Shown in pieces: positions 45,645 to 57,067 of a stretch of DNA of 64,000 nucleotides; within the stretch, counting starts at the first letter, position 1; every line of letters begins with the position of its first letter. The position numbers were made by a program, and so were the translations under genes. Source of the DNA: Simiduia aestuariiviva (GTDB lineage Bacteria; Pseudomonadota; Gammaproteobacteria; Pseudomonadales; Cellvibrionaceae); contig NZ_JACHXZ010000003.1 of assembly GCF_014192475.1 (NCBI RefSeq), positions 434,001 through 498,000 on the forward strand, written 5' to 3'. The notes below the pieces were generated by a model, which was not told where the DNA came from, did not search any database, and saw only the letters and a program-made list of their open reading frames with translations.

Positions 45645-46496
45645 ATGAGCGACGAGCCACCCAGTAGTCAGAAGCAGTCAGAGAAATCCTGGCTGCGCAA
45701 ACTGCTAAATACATTTACCAATGAACCCACATCCCGCGCCGAGCTGCTGACCATCATCAAAGAGGCCGCCGAGCGCAATCTGTTTGATCAGGAAGCCCTG
45801 CACATCATCGAGGGCGCACTGGAAGTTTCCGACCAGCGCGTACACGACATTCTGGTGCCCCGCTCCAAAATGGTGGTGGTGCGCATCGAAGAGACCCCTG
45901 AGCAATTCCTGCCGCGCATTATTGAGTCGGGCCACTCCCGCTTTCCGGTGATCGAGGAATCCACCGACAATGTGCGCGGCATCCTGCTCGCCAAAGACCT
46001 ACTACCACTGGTGTTGGGCGGCAAAGACGAGTTCAGCCTGGAAACCATCATCCGCCCCGCCAATGTGATCCCCGAGAGCAAGCGCCTGAATATATTGCTG
46101 CGCGAGTTCCGTGAAAATCGCTACCACATGGCCATGGTACTAGACGAATACGGCGGTATCTCTGGCTTGGTGACCATCGAAGATATTCTGGAAGAAATCG
46201 TCGGCGAAATTGAAGACGAGACCGACGAGGAAGATCACGACACCGATATCCGTAAACTAGAACACAACGCCTTTGTGGTGCGTGCACTGACCCCCGTGGA
46301 TGACTTCAACGCCTATTTCAACAGCGGCTTCCCCGAGGACGAATTCGATACCATTGGCGGCGTCGTACTCAATGCCTTTGGCCATCTGGCCAAGCGCAAT
46401 GAGTCGGTCACTATCGACGGCTACAGCTTTACCGTGCTCTATTCTGACAGCCGTAAACTGCACTTGTTGCGCGTTACCCCGCCAGAGGAACAATAG
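45645..46496 (+). CDS. ybeX: CorC/YbeX-family CBS protein
   Basis: A 283-residue cytosolic protein with two CBS domains (about 70-190, [19 protein letters not shown]... and [16 protein letters not shown]) and a C-terminal CorC/HlyC transporter-associated domain (about 205-280). The family is linked to Mg2+/Co2+ efflux and ribosome function. No membrane segment is present, as usual for YbeX as opposed to YfjD. It is followed by lnt four bases after its stop. Confidence 0.93.
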   Translation: MSDEPPSSQKQSEKSWLRKLLNTFTNEPTSRAELLTIIKEAAERNLFDQEALHIIEGALEVSDQRVHDILVPRSKMVVVRIEETPEQFLPRIIESGHSRFPVIEESTDNVRGILLAKDLLPLVLGGKDEFSLETIIRPANVIPESKRLNILLREFRENRYHMAMVLDEYGGISGLVTIEDILEEIVGEIEDETDEEDHDTDIRKLEHNAFVVRALTPVDDFNAYFNSGFPEDEFDTIGGVVLNAFGHLAKRNESVTIDGYSFTVLYSDSRKLHLLRVTPPEEQ

Positions 46497-46500
46497 CGTC

Positions 46501-48015
46501 GTGCAGCTGCCCCCGCGCCTGCGCGCGCCCCTCGCCCTGGTGGCGGCCCTGGCGGCGGGCTTATGTCAGCCCTTGGGGCTGGCACCTTTCGATCTGTGGC
46601 CCGTAGCGCTATTGGGCCTCATGACCTTTTTCGCGGTCATTCACGCCGCGCCAAAGCAGACGGCAGGGCTATCGTTCGCCTTCGGCTTGGGCATGTACGG
46701 TCTTGGCGTCAGCTGGGTGTTCGTGAGCATCCATGGCTTTGGCCAAGCGGGCGTGCCCTTAGCACTGCTACTCACAGGGATCTTTATCACCTTTCTTGCG
46801 GCAGTGTTCGCGCTGCCGTTCTGGCTGTGGCACAAGTATGTGCCGGGCGCACCGTCACTCTGGGCGCTGCCATTGCTGTGGGTGCTTAACGAAGGCTTGC
46901 GCACATGGCTGTTCACTGGCTTTCCCTGGCTCTTCATCGGTTATGGCCACTTGGCGTCACCGCTGGCGGGCTGGGCCCCCATAGTGGGCATCTATGGTTT
47001 GGGGTTACTGCTTACGGCCACGGCCATAGTGCCGCTGTTAATTCGCACTGGCCACCGAAGCCGCTGGCCGGCAACTATCGCCCTAGCACTCGTGTGGACA
47101 CTGGGTACACCACTGCAAAGCCTTGAGTGGACCCAGCCCATCGGCCCCGAGCGCACCGTGGCCATGGTGCAACCCAACATTCCTCAAGAACACAAATGGG
47201 ACCCCGACTGGCTCCAGCCCACCTACGATCGGTTGGTCTATCACAGCGCCGATCTCTGGTCCGTCGATTGGCTCATCTGGCCAGAAGCTGCGCTGCCCAC
47301 ACTGCTGAGCGAGGCGCAGCCGTTTTTAGCGCATCAAGCCGAACAGGCCCAAGCCACGCACACCGCCTTAGTCACTGGCGTGATTGTCGATGAACCCCGG
47401 GTGGTGGAACAGGCCGGTCGCCGCTTTTTGGCTCAGCGCTACTACAACAGCTTGGTGGTGGTCGGCCAAGGTCACGGCCTGTACCACAAACAGCGTTTGG
47501 TGCCCTTTGGCGAATACGTGCCCTTTGAGGATCAGCTGCGCGGGTTAATTGAGTTTTTTAATCTGCCCATGTCCGTGCTCCACCGCGGGCCCTCTGAACA
47601 ACAACCACTGGTGCTCGGCCAATCGCCCGTGTGGCCAGCAGTGTGTTACGAAATTGTCTACCCCGATTTGATTGCGGCGGGCAGTCGCAATGCCCACGCC
47701 ATATTGACGGTCAGTAACGACGCCTGGTTCGGCGGTTCTATCGCGCCCATCCAGCACCTGCAAATGGCCCAGATGCGGGCCTTAGAAACGCAGCGACCCG
47801 TGCTGCGCGCCACCAACAACGGTATCTCCGCACTAATTGACGAACGCGGACACATCACCGCCCAAGCGCCCCAATTTGAGCTCACCACCCTGTCGGGTAG
47901 CGTTCAGCCACGCGCGGGCCAAACCCCCTTTATGATCACGGGTAGCCTGCCGCTGATGATGCTGTGTGCATTACTGCTAGGTGGTTTGGTCTGGCAACGC
48001 CGCGAGCGCAGTTAG
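46501..48015 (+). CDS. lnt: Apolipoprotein N-acyltransferase Lnt
   Basis: A 504-residue inner-membrane enzyme. About six N-terminal membrane helices (1-205) precede a nitrilase-like domain with Glu 262 (WPEAALP), Lys 330 (YHKQRLVPFGEYVPF) and Cys 382 (VCYEIVYPD), matching E. coli E267, K335 and C387. A last helix lies at about 480-500. It adds the third acyl chain to lipoproteins, including those in this window. The start GTG 46501 has GAGGAA ten bases upstream; the longer frame is inside ybeX. It converges with the CDGSH gene, overlapping four bases. Confidence 0.95.
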   Translation: MQLPPRLRAPLALVAALAAGLCQPLGLAPFDLWPVALLGLMTFFAVIHAAPKQTAGLSFAFGLGMYGLGVSWVFVSIHGFGQAGVPLALLLTGIFITFLAAVFALPFWLWHKYVPGAPSLWALPLLWVLNEGLRTWLFTGFPWLFIGYGHLASPLAGWAPIVGIYGLGLLLTATAIVPLLIRTGHRSRWPATIALALVWTLGTPLQSLEWTQPIGPERTVAMVQPNIPQEHKWDPDWLQPTYDRLVYHSADLWSVDWLIWPEAALPTLLSEAQPFLAHQAEQAQATHTALVTGVIVDEPRVVEQAGRRFLAQRYYNSLVVVGQGHGLYHKQRLVPFGEYVPFEDQLRGLIEFFNLPMSVLHRGPSEQQPLVLGQSPVWPAVCYEIVYPDLIAAGSRNAHAILTVSNDAWFGGSIAPIQHLQMAQMRALETQRPVLRATNNGISALIDERGHITAQAPQFELTTLSGSVQPRAGQTPFMITGSLPLMMLCALLLGGLVWQRRERS

Positions 48016-48254
48016 CCTTTGCGGTTGTGACTGCCATCGCAAAAGGGGGCACTCGCACTCTGCTTGCAGCCACAAAAGAACTTTTTTTCGTTTTTATCGG
48101 CTTTGAATGCCACGGGGACAAATTCTGTCGCTTTGTGGCTGCCATCGCAAAAGGGTTGGCGCTGGCTCAAACCGCAAGCACACCAAAAATAGGTGTTGCC
48201 GGCTTCCACGTCGATGACGAAGGGTTGATCTGCGGCGCGAGTTGGCTGGCTCAT
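48012..48254 (-). CDS. CDGSH-type iron-sulfur protein with two motifs
   Basis: An 80-residue protein with two CDGSH iron-sulfur motifs: Cys 25, 27, 36 with His 40, and Cys 61, 63, 72 with His 76. Each should hold a [2Fe-2S] cluster, so this is a compact two-cluster protein of the mitoNEET-like type found in bacteria. No signal peptide is seen. The function is redox or cluster transfer; the partner is not known. ATG 48254 is preferred to 48266. Its stop overlaps that of lnt. Confidence 0.92.
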   Translation of the reverse strand: MSQPTRAADQPFVIDVEAGNTYFWCACGLSQRQPFCDGSHKATEFVPVAFKADKNEKKFFCGCKQSASAPFCDGSHNRKG

Positions 48255-48298
48255 GGCGGGCTCCATTGTGTGGGTGCCCGCTCAGTATAGCCGGTCCC

Positions 48299-48718
48299 CT
48301 ATACGGCCGAGGCGAGATTGCGCAACTTGGCGTAAGACACCGGAACGTGGCGCCCCTCGCTGAGGAATCGACGAATACCCAAGTCCTCTAGCTGCGGTGT
48401 CATCATGGCGAAGGTGTAGTGGCCAATGATGTTATTGGGCCGCCAATCGAGCTGGAAACTGCCGAACACACTGCCCTGATGGGGCAAATAGATGTGGCGG
48501 AAAAACTGGGTGTCGGCCACCGGCAGCTCCAAGCGATTGGCCAATTGATTGATTAACGTCGCCGCGTTGCGCGCCAGTACCGCCGCCGCCGGCGCATCCG
48601 ACATGAACAGCGCATATTTACCTTGATATTCGTACAGTCGAATCTGCAACTGCACGGGCAGACCCGCTTTGTCGTGCAGTTCAACAGTAGATAAGGTGGG
48701 CAACAGATTGGGCTTCAT
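48299..48718 (-). CDS. Unrecognised conserved-type small protein
   Basis: I do not recognise this 139-residue protein. It is soluble and mixed alpha/beta, with strands such as VQLQIRLYEYQGKYALFMSD and a helix AAAVLARNAATLINQLANRL. It has a QGSVFGSFQLDWRPNN centre. It lies between the CDGSH gene and another unknown on the same strand. The ATG at 48718 has no strong ribosome site. It is probably real by frame length and by lack of competing genes. Confidence 0.55.
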   Translation of the reverse strand: MKPNLLPTLSTVELHDKAGLPVQLQIRLYEYQGKYALFMSDAPAAAVLARNAATLINQLANRLELPVADTQFFRHIYLPHQGSVFGSFQLDWRPNNIIGHYTFAMMTPQLEDLGIRRFLSEGRHVPVSYAKLRNLASAV

Positions 48719-48792
48719 ACAACGACTCCGCTAAAACTCACATTGACTCAGTATTAAATCAGCGCCCTGGGGCGCGCTTTGCCAAATTCCGT

Positions 48793-49170
48793 TCAGGCGG
48801 CAGCCATTGCAAGGCTGCTAAGTAGTCCGTTGACGTGCTTGTGGTGTCCTGCCTTTACAGGCGTCAACTTGGCATCCAAGGGGCAATCCGCCACCCAGTT
48901 GAAACGCCAACGCCACAAATTTGCACCGGATTCTTGCTCGCGCCACTCCACGATCTGGAGGCGGGCGGGATCACTCTCGCACAGACTCAGCAATTGCTGG
49001 GCAAAGTACTCGATGTTCTTCGCCAATTGACGGGCGCCCACATCGTCCACTACTCGCACAACAACCAAATCTGTACTGGCATCGCGATGGCACATGATTT
49101 CGATGGCCACCGACTGACCCATGCGGTTGTTTAATCCCACTTGGGTGAAATTGCTGTTACTTATGTACAT
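48793..49170 (-). CDS. Unrecognised small protein
   Basis: This 125-residue soluble protein is not recognised. It shows an alternating beta-strand pattern (VAIEIMCHRDASTDLVVVRVV) and a helix QLAKNIEYFAQQLLSL. Start ATG 49170 or the upstream ATG (frame open to 49233) cannot be decided; neither has a strong ribosome site. It lies 75 bases upstream of the previous unknown gene on the same strand. Confidence 0.5.
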   Translation of the reverse strand: MYISNSNFTQVGLNNRMGQSVAIEIMCHRDASTDLVVVRVVDDVGARQLAKNIEYFAQQLLSLCESDPARLQIVEWREQESGANLWRWRFNWVADCPLDAKLTPVKAGHHKHVNGLLSSLAMAAA

Positions 49171-49288
49171 CTCGAATCGCAATACACTTTTTATCGTTAT
49201 TTTTCCGGGCATTGCGGGCCAAGCGCCGCACACACCGGTAGGTACACCCTAAGGCGGAGGAGTCTAACATAGAGCAAATCGGAGCCAA

Positions 49289-49317
49289 GGCCTTTTCCCC
49301 TTATTCCAAAAAAGGCC
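49289..49317. repeat. Inverted repeat GGCCTTTT/AAAAGGCC
   Basis: GGCCTTTT (49289-49296) pairs with AAAAGGCC (49310-49317) with a 13-base loop, within the 215 bases between two minus-strand genes. It could contribute to ending the CBS-GGDEF transcript, although the T-run is inside the structure rather than after it. Confidence 0.3.
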
Positions 49318-49385
49318 GTATTTTCGTTTCGATATGTGACAAATAGATGTTACCGAGTAAACAAATCGGTGTTTAGATCGGGAAT

Positions 49386-50348
49386 TTAGGTGGTGGACGG
49401 CGCCGTGGACTCATACAGCAGAACGCGGTTTCGCCCAGCTTCTTTGGCGTCGTACAGGCACGTATCAGCGTGGCTGATCAGGCTGTCGCCAGCCTCTTTG
49501 CATCCCGCAGCGGCGCCGCCACTGAGGGTCAGCACACCCAGAGGGCTTTCCACATGCGGCAATTGCAACGCCTGCACCGCGGCCCGCGCGCGCTCCGCCG
49601 CCTGCAGGGCTCCCTGTTCATCGGTATCGGGCAGTAGCAACATCAATTCTTCGCCGCCATACCGGTAGAGGCGATCTCCCTGTCGTAGCGTTGCGGCAAT
49701 GGCTTTGGCCACCGCCCGCAGCGCTTCATCGCCCATCTGGTGTCCGTAGTGGTCGTTGTAGCGTTTAAACCAATCGATATCTAACAGCGCCAACCCGTAG
49801 GCTGAGCCCGTGCGCTTGGCCGCCGCCTGTGTGTGGCCCAAATCCCGCTCCATGGCCCGTCGATTGCCAATGCCCATGAGTGGGTCCACCAAGCTCAAGG
49901 TTTTCAATCGCTCATTGTCGGTCTCAAGCGCTAGCTGGCGCTCTAAAATGTGCGCGTAGGCCCGCACAATATCCGTTTGAGTAACCACGCCAACTAAATC
50001 GCCTGCATCATTCAAAACCGGTAGATGGCGGATGGATTTGGCCAGGCAGGTTTGCAGGGCGGCCACCAAACTGTCGTTGTAATGCACGGTGACGGGCTGC
50101 TCGGCCATGATGGCAGACACCACGCCCAGCGACGCCGAGTCCAACAGGCCCCGGGCCAACAACGCATCAAAATGGGTGACCAGGTCGCGCTCGGTGACAA
50201 TGCCCACCATGCGGCCATCGTCTTTGACCAACAGACAGGACACTCCGCGATTGCGCATGATATTTACTGCATTTTGCACCGTTTCTACAGGTGCCACGCA
50301 AGTGAGCCTGCGCGACATGAGCTGAGCAATGGGGATATCTTGCAACAT
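49386..50348 (-). CDS. CBS-domain diguanylate cyclase (GGEEL variant)
   Basis: A 320-residue cytosolic protein. Two CBS domains (about 1-140: MSRRLTCVAPVETVQNAV..., HLPVLNDAGDLVGVVTQTDI) are followed by a GGDEF domain. The signature is GGEEL instead of GGEEF, and RQGD five residues upstream is an intact RxxD inhibitory site. So it probably senses adenine nucleotides or similar through CBS and may make or only bind cyclic di-GMP. The ATG at 50348 is followed by ybeL directly upstream (two bases from its stop), so the two are likely co-transcribed. Confidence 0.88.
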   Translation of the reverse strand: MLQDIPIAQLMSRRLTCVAPVETVQNAVNIMRNRGVSCLLVKDDGRMVGIVTERDLVTHFDALLARGLLDSASLGVVSAIMAEQPVTVHYNDSLVAALQTCLAKSIRHLPVLNDAGDLVGVVTQTDIVRAYAHILERQLALETDNERLKTLSLVDPLMGIGNRRAMERDLGHTQAAAKRTGSAYGLALLDIDWFKRYNDHYGHQMGDEALRAVAKAIAATLRQGDRLYRYGGEELMLLLPDTDEQGALQAAERARAAVQALQLPHVESPLGVLTLSGGAAAGCKEAGDSLISHADTCLYDAKEAGRNRVLLYESTAPSTT

Positions 50349-50350
50349 AG

Positions 50351-50803
50351 TTAGTGCGCCGTCAGGGTCTGAAATAGGTCACAACCGCAGGCCTGACAGG
50401 GCCCCAGAGTTACCGTGCCCTTGGCCAAGGTCACCGCCTGACACGCCAAGCACTGCAGGCGACTGTCGTGCACCACCTCACCGGCCATGGCCACTTGTTC
50501 GCCGTGGCTAATGTGGCAATGAAGTCGCAACCAGTCGCGCTGGGTGGGGTCGGCGGCCTCGAGCAGCCAGTGCACGGCGCGGGACTCCAGCATCAACAAT
50601 TCGGCACGGAGTTCCGCCAAGTAGGTTTTGGCCTGCTGAACATCATCCTTGAGATAGGCGCCAGCCAGTGCGGCCTCGTCTTCTAACATTTGCTCTGCGG
50701 CTAATTCCAAGCGCACCAAGCTGCCAATCTCCTCGCTCACCGCCTCGCCCAACTGCTGCCCCAGGTCCGATTCCTCTGGCCCGGGCTTGTGATGATCTTG
50801 CAT
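50351..50803 (-). CDS. Zinc-ribbon protein YbeL-like (DUF1451)
   Basis: A 150-residue soluble protein. The N-terminal 90 residues are helical and acidic, and a zinc ribbon at about 115-145 has CLAC and CQACGC cysteine pairs. This and the location next to leuS, as in E. coli ybeL, support the DUF1451 family. The function is unknown. AGGAGGAG directly before ATG 50803 fixes the start; the frame continues upstream to 50842 but this is less likely. It is divergent from leuS and ends two bases before the CBS-GGDEF gene. Confidence 0.82.
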   Translation of the reverse strand: MQDHHKPGPEESDLGQQLGEAVSEEIGSLVRLELAAEQMLEDEAALAGAYLKDDVQQAKTYLAELRAELLMLESRAVHWLLEAADPTQRDWLRLHCHISHGEQVAMAGEVVHDSRLQCLACQAVTLAKGTVTLGPCQACGCDLFQTLTAH

Positions 50804-50871
50804 GCTGACTCCTCCTGTTTTACCGGCCCGGCGCAATTTCACTCACCTGCGCCTTCGCCGTACCATTCTGA

Positions 50872-53409
<2,538 letters not shown>

Positions 53410-53433
53410 CGCGCAGCAGCAACGGGAACAACA

Positions 53434-53949
53434 ATGAAAAAAATCAGTTTAGCGCTCGCAGTTTTTTGTTTATCACTGGTCACAGCCTGTGGCTGGCATC
53501 TGCGCGGCTCACTCAACTTGCCGGCCGACTTGACCTCCATCGACATTCAAGGGGCCAGCCCGGCGCTCAAAGACGCGCTGGTGCGTCAGCTGGAGGCCAA
53601 TGGCGTCAGCGTCAGTAGCAACAGCCCCTATACACTGGCGGTCAGCGATGAACGTCAAGAAAGCCGCACCGCGGCGCTCGGAAGCGACGCCTTAGCCGCC
53701 CAGTACGAATACACCAGCAGTGCCCAATTTGAATTCCGAAACCAAGGTGGTCAACTCATCGGCACGCCCGGTCAGGTACAAGTAATGCGCACCGTCAACT
53801 TCGATTCCGGTGAAGTTCTGGGCTCCGCCAGTGAAGGCAATTTAGTGCGCGGAGAAATGACCCAAGACCTCGCCAGCCAACTGATTCGCCGCCTGAGTTT
53901 CTTGGCGCGTACTGCAGCAAAGGATGCCAATGGCACGCCTGCGCCCTGA
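53434..53949 (+). CDS. lptE: LPS-assembly lipoprotein LptE
   Basis: A 171-residue outer-membrane lipoprotein. Lipobox LVTAC gives Cys 19, followed by GWHLRGSLNLP, the LptE signature start. It plugs the LptD barrel and helps place LPS on the cell surface. Its 3' end overlaps holA by 20 bases. The start ATG 53434 is preceded by GGGAA. Confidence 0.92.
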   Translation: MKKISLALAVFCLSLVTACGWHLRGSLNLPADLTSIDIQGASPALKDALVRQLEANGVSVSSNSPYTLAVSDERQESRTAALGSDALAAQYEYTSSAQFEFRNQGGQLIGTPGQVQVMRTVNFDSGEVLGSASEGNLVRGEMTQDLASQLIRRLSFLARTAAKDANGTPAP

Positions 53950-54979
53950 ACAACTGGGCGCGGCCCTCAAGAAAAATCTGCTACCTATCTACGTCGTCAG
54001 TGGCGACGAAGCCTTGTTGGTGCAAGAAGCCTGTGACGCGCTGCGCACCGCTGCGCGCGCGCAGGGGTTTAGCGAGCGCGAACGCTATCAAGCCGACAAC
54101 CAGTTTGAATGGCACCAGCTCACTAACGCCGCGGCCAGCATGTCGCTGTTTGCCGATAAGAAAATCATCGAGCTGCACATTCCCAATGGCAAGCCGGGCG
54201 CAGAGGGCGGCAAAGCGCTACAGCAGTACGCGCAAAATCCCCCCGATGATAATTTGCTACTCGTAGTCTTGCCCAAACTCGATCGCAACAGTCAAAAAGC
54301 CAAGTGGTTTGGTGCGCTAGAAACGGCCGGTGCCTTTGTGCAAATTTGGCCGATCAATGCGGCACAATTGCCCCAGTGGCTCAACGGGCGGCTCAATCAA
54401 GCGGGGCTCAATGCCGACCGTGCCGCTATCGAGATGCTGGCCACGCGCGTAGAGGGCAATCTATTAGCCGCGGCACAGGAAATTGAAAAATTAAAATTAC
54501 TCGCCGAAGACGGCCAAGTCACTGCGCAGATGTTAGCCAATGTTGTGGCCAACTCGGCGCGCTATGACGTCTTTGGCTTGGTGGACCGCGCACTCATGGG
54601 CGACGCCCAAGGCGCGGTTCGCAACCTGCAGGGGTTGCGCGGTGAAGGCACCGAACCGCTGGCCATTTTATGGGCGCTCGCGCGCGAAATTCGCGGCTTA
54701 ATCAACGTCGCCTACGGCGCCGCTAACGGCAGCAATTTTGATTGGGCCTGCAAACAAGCGGGCGTATGGGACAGCCGCAAAGGTCTGGTGAAAAACGCCT
54801 TGGGCCGCCTGCGCCCTGCAGAACTCGACGCACTACTGCGCAAAGCCAACGGCATAGATCGCGCGGTAAAAGGCATGCGCAACGCCGAACCCTGGGATGA
54901 ACTGCTAGATTTAGTATTACATCTCGCCGGCGTGCGCAGCTTGTCACCGGCAAACACCCGCATGAGTTTAAGTTTGTAG
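53930..54979 (+). CDS. holA: DNA polymerase III delta subunit
   Basis: A 349-residue clamp-loader subunit. The start MARLRPEQLGAALKKNLLPIYVVSGDEALLVQEA is typical of HolA, and LFADKKIIELHIPNGKPG and LEGNL-type (VEGNLLAAAQEIEKL) helices follow. It opens the beta clamp in the gamma complex. I prefer ATG 53930 (AAGGA five bases upstream) over ATG 53924. nadD, which follows holA in E. coli, is not the next gene here. Confidence 0.94.
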   Translation: MARLRPEQLGAALKKNLLPIYVVSGDEALLVQEACDALRTAARAQGFSERERYQADNQFEWHQLTNAAASMSLFADKKIIELHIPNGKPGAEGGKALQQYAQNPPDDNLLLVVLPKLDRNSQKAKWFGALETAGAFVQIWPINAAQLPQWLNGRLNQAGLNADRAAIEMLATRVEGNLLAAAQEIEKLKLLAEDGQVTAQMLANVVANSARYDVFGLVDRALMGDAQGAVRNLQGLRGEGTEPLAILWALAREIRGLINVAYGAANGSNFDWACKQAGVWDSRKGLVKNALGRLRPAELDALLRKANGIDRAVKGMRNAEPWDELLDLVLHLAGVRSLSPANTRMSLSL

Positions 54980-55020
54980 TAGATTTCTGCATGCGCGCGT
55001 AAAAACAAAAGGAAATCGCC

Positions 55021-55413
55021 ATGACAGAATCACTCACGCCCCACCTCACCCGCTGTCATTGCGGTGCCGTGCAAGCCAGAGTATTGCTTCCAAATGCCAT
55101 CAGCGCCCAGCGCTGCAATTGCTCCATGTGCAATAGTGTGGGTTTTGTACACGTTATCGTGCCCGCCCATCGCTTCGAACTGATTCAGGGCGAGCAAGAC
55201 CTCACCACCTACACCTTCAACACCGGCGTTGCCAAACACACCTTCTGCAAACACTGTGGCGTCAAACCCTTCTACACCCCGCGCTCAAATCCAGACGGTT
55301 TCTCCGTCAACCTGCACTGCCTCACCATCCAACCCGCTCAGGTCACCATCGAAGATTTCGACGGGCAAAACTGGGAAGCCAATGCGGGGGCGCTGAAGCA
55401 CCTGTCGGAATGA
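55021..55413 (+). CDS. GFA-family zinc protein
   Basis: A 130-residue protein of the glutathione-dependent formaldehyde-activating (GFA) family. Zinc ligands are visible as Cys 12, 14 (CHC), Cys 34, 37 and Cys 76, 79 (CKHC). The GFA fold is likely; many members have no known substrate. AAAGGA precedes the ATG. It lies 41 bases after holA and 43 bases before the SRPBCC gene, same strand. Confidence 0.88.
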   Translation: MTESLTPHLTRCHCGAVQARVLLPNAISAQRCNCSMCNSVGFVHVIVPAHRFELIQGEQDLTTYTFNTGVAKHTFCKHCGVKPFYTPRSNPDGFSVNLHCLTIQPAQVTIEDFDGQNWEANAGALKHLSE

Positions 55414-55456
55414 ACGTTTAAAAACGTAATTCGCAATACAAAAAGGAGAAGCCAAC

Positions 55457-55897
55457 ATGAAATACACCGTCGAAATTGAAATAAATCTCCCTAGAACCAA
55501 AGTGATTGCGTTATTTGATAATCCCGACAATCTGCAAAAGTGGATGCCTAACCTTGTGAGCTTTACCCATCTGAGCGGCGAGCCGGGGCAGGTAGGTGCG
55601 CAATCAAAGTTTGTCCTCCAGCAAGGCAGCAAGACTTGCGAACTGATTGAAACCATTACCGCGAGGAATCTACCGGAGCAATTTGATGGTACTTACGAAA
55701 CCGACGGCATGTGGAACGAAGTGCAAAACGTGTTTGTTGATATCGACAACACTAAGACGCGATGGATTGCGCACACCGAATTCAAAAGCGATAAATTCAT
55801 GATGAAATTAATCATGCTGATCATGCCCAGGGCTTTTAGAAAAGAGTCACTGAGGTTTATGGAAAGCTTCAAGAATTTTGCAGAACAGGAACACTAG
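55457..55897 (+). CDS. SRPBCC-family (START-like) protein
   Basis: A 146-residue soluble protein that looks like the SRPBCC ligand-binding fold (VEIEINLPRTKVIALFDNPDNLQKWMPNL at the start, a long C-terminal helix RKESLRFMESFKNFA). It binds hydrophobic ligands in the family; the substrate is unknown. AAGGAG precedes the ATG. Confidence 0.8.
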   Translation: MKYTVEIEINLPRTKVIALFDNPDNLQKWMPNLVSFTHLSGEPGQVGAQSKFVLQQGSKTCELIETITARNLPEQFDGTYETDGMWNEVQNVFVDIDNTKTRWIAHTEFKSDKFMMKLIMLIMPRAFRKESLRFMESFKNFAEQEH

Positions 55898-55990
55898 TTG
55901 ATAGTGTTGAGGGAAAATTATTCACTCTCGGCACAAAGACCAGAAAAACTCACTGCAGGCGTTTTCGCTGGCGATAGTATAGCGAAATAA

Positions 55991-56920
55991 CTAATCTAAA
56001 AATGCCCTGACCGCCCGCAGTGATTGCGCTGGCACCTCTTCTTGTGGAACATGCCCCACGTTGGGTAGCACGATCAATTGGCTGTCAGGTATTGTTTTAC
56101 TAAACACCTCGGCCACCGAAAGCGGGATAAGGCGATCGTGGTCGCCCCAGAGAATCAATGTGGGTTGCGTCAGCTCACCTAGGCGCTCAGCCAAAGCGCT
56201 GGGCTGCGTTTGCTGGAAGCGGGCGATCAGTGCGCGTCGATTGCCGGCGCGACGGGTTAGATCGTAGTAGCGATCGATGATCTGATCTGTCACCCGCGTA
56301 CTGTCGGCATAGACGTTGCGTACGCTCGCGGCGATGAGCGCTCGCGGCAAGAAGCGTTCTGTCACCCACCGCAGCGATTCTATTTGCGCCAATTTAAATC
56401 CGAGCGGTACGGATGCCGATTCAAATGGGATGCCTGCAGAGTCCACGAGTACCAATTTTTCCACGCGCTCTGGATACTGCAAGCCAGCTACCCACGCCAC
56501 ATAACCGCCCAGTGAATTGCCCACCAAAATACAGCGCTCAATGCCCAATGCATCCAGCACGCCCACCACTGTAGCCGCGTAATACTCGATGCTGTAATCG
56601 GCATCTACTGACGGACCCGTCAAGCCAAACCCAGGCAGATCGAAACGCACCACACGCCGACTGGATTGCAGCTCGGTAGCCCAACCGTCCCAGGTATGCA
56701 GCGAAGCTGAGGTGCCGTGCAGTAACACGATGGGCAAATCATCTTCTTTTGGCCCTTCGTCACGCAGGTGTAATCGCTGCCCATTGATTTCAGCAAACTG
56801 AGAGGGTGGCTTGGCGTATTGTTTAGAGAGCTCACTAAGAGAAACGTCAGGTGCCCAACTGGTGATGCCGATCAATGCAATAAAAGCCAGCAGTAGTCCC
56901 AACATCAACTTCCAACCCAT
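55991..56920 (-). CDS. Alpha/beta hydrolase, membrane-anchored
   Basis: A 309-residue protein with an N-terminal hydrophobic anchor (about 4-20). The catalytic set is Ser 136 in GNSLGG, an acidic residue in GDHDRLIP and His in [23 protein letters not shown] gives the oxyanion motif. Esterase or lipase-like action is likely, with unknown substrate. ATG 56920 is preferred to the longer frame (to 56962) because the anchor then starts at the N-terminus and GGGGG lies ten bases upstream. Confidence 0.85.
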   Translation of the reverse strand: MGWKLMLGLLLAFIALIGITSWAPDVSLSELSKQYAKPPSQFAEINGQRLHLRDEGPKEDDLPIVLLHGTSASLHTWDGWATELQSSRRVVRFDLPGFGLTGPSVDADYSIEYYAATVVGVLDALGIERCILVGNSLGGYVAWVAGLQYPERVEKLVLVDSAGIPFESASVPLGFKLAQIESLRWVTERFLPRALIAASVRNVYADSTRVTDQIIDRYYDLTRRAGNRRALIARFQQTQPSALAERLGELTQPTLILWGDHDRLIPLSVAEVFSKTIPDSQLIVLPNVGHVPQEEVPAQSLRAVRAFLD

Positions 56921-57067
56921 TGCAATGCATCCCCCTGGGAAAAACATGTGTGACAAAACCAAAATTTCAAAAAAATCAGACCGTTTGACGTTGATCCTGC
57001 ACTAAGTGCTGTGTAATTTTTCCTATTCCAGAAACGGGTTACATCACCCAACCTACAGCTCGCGCCA

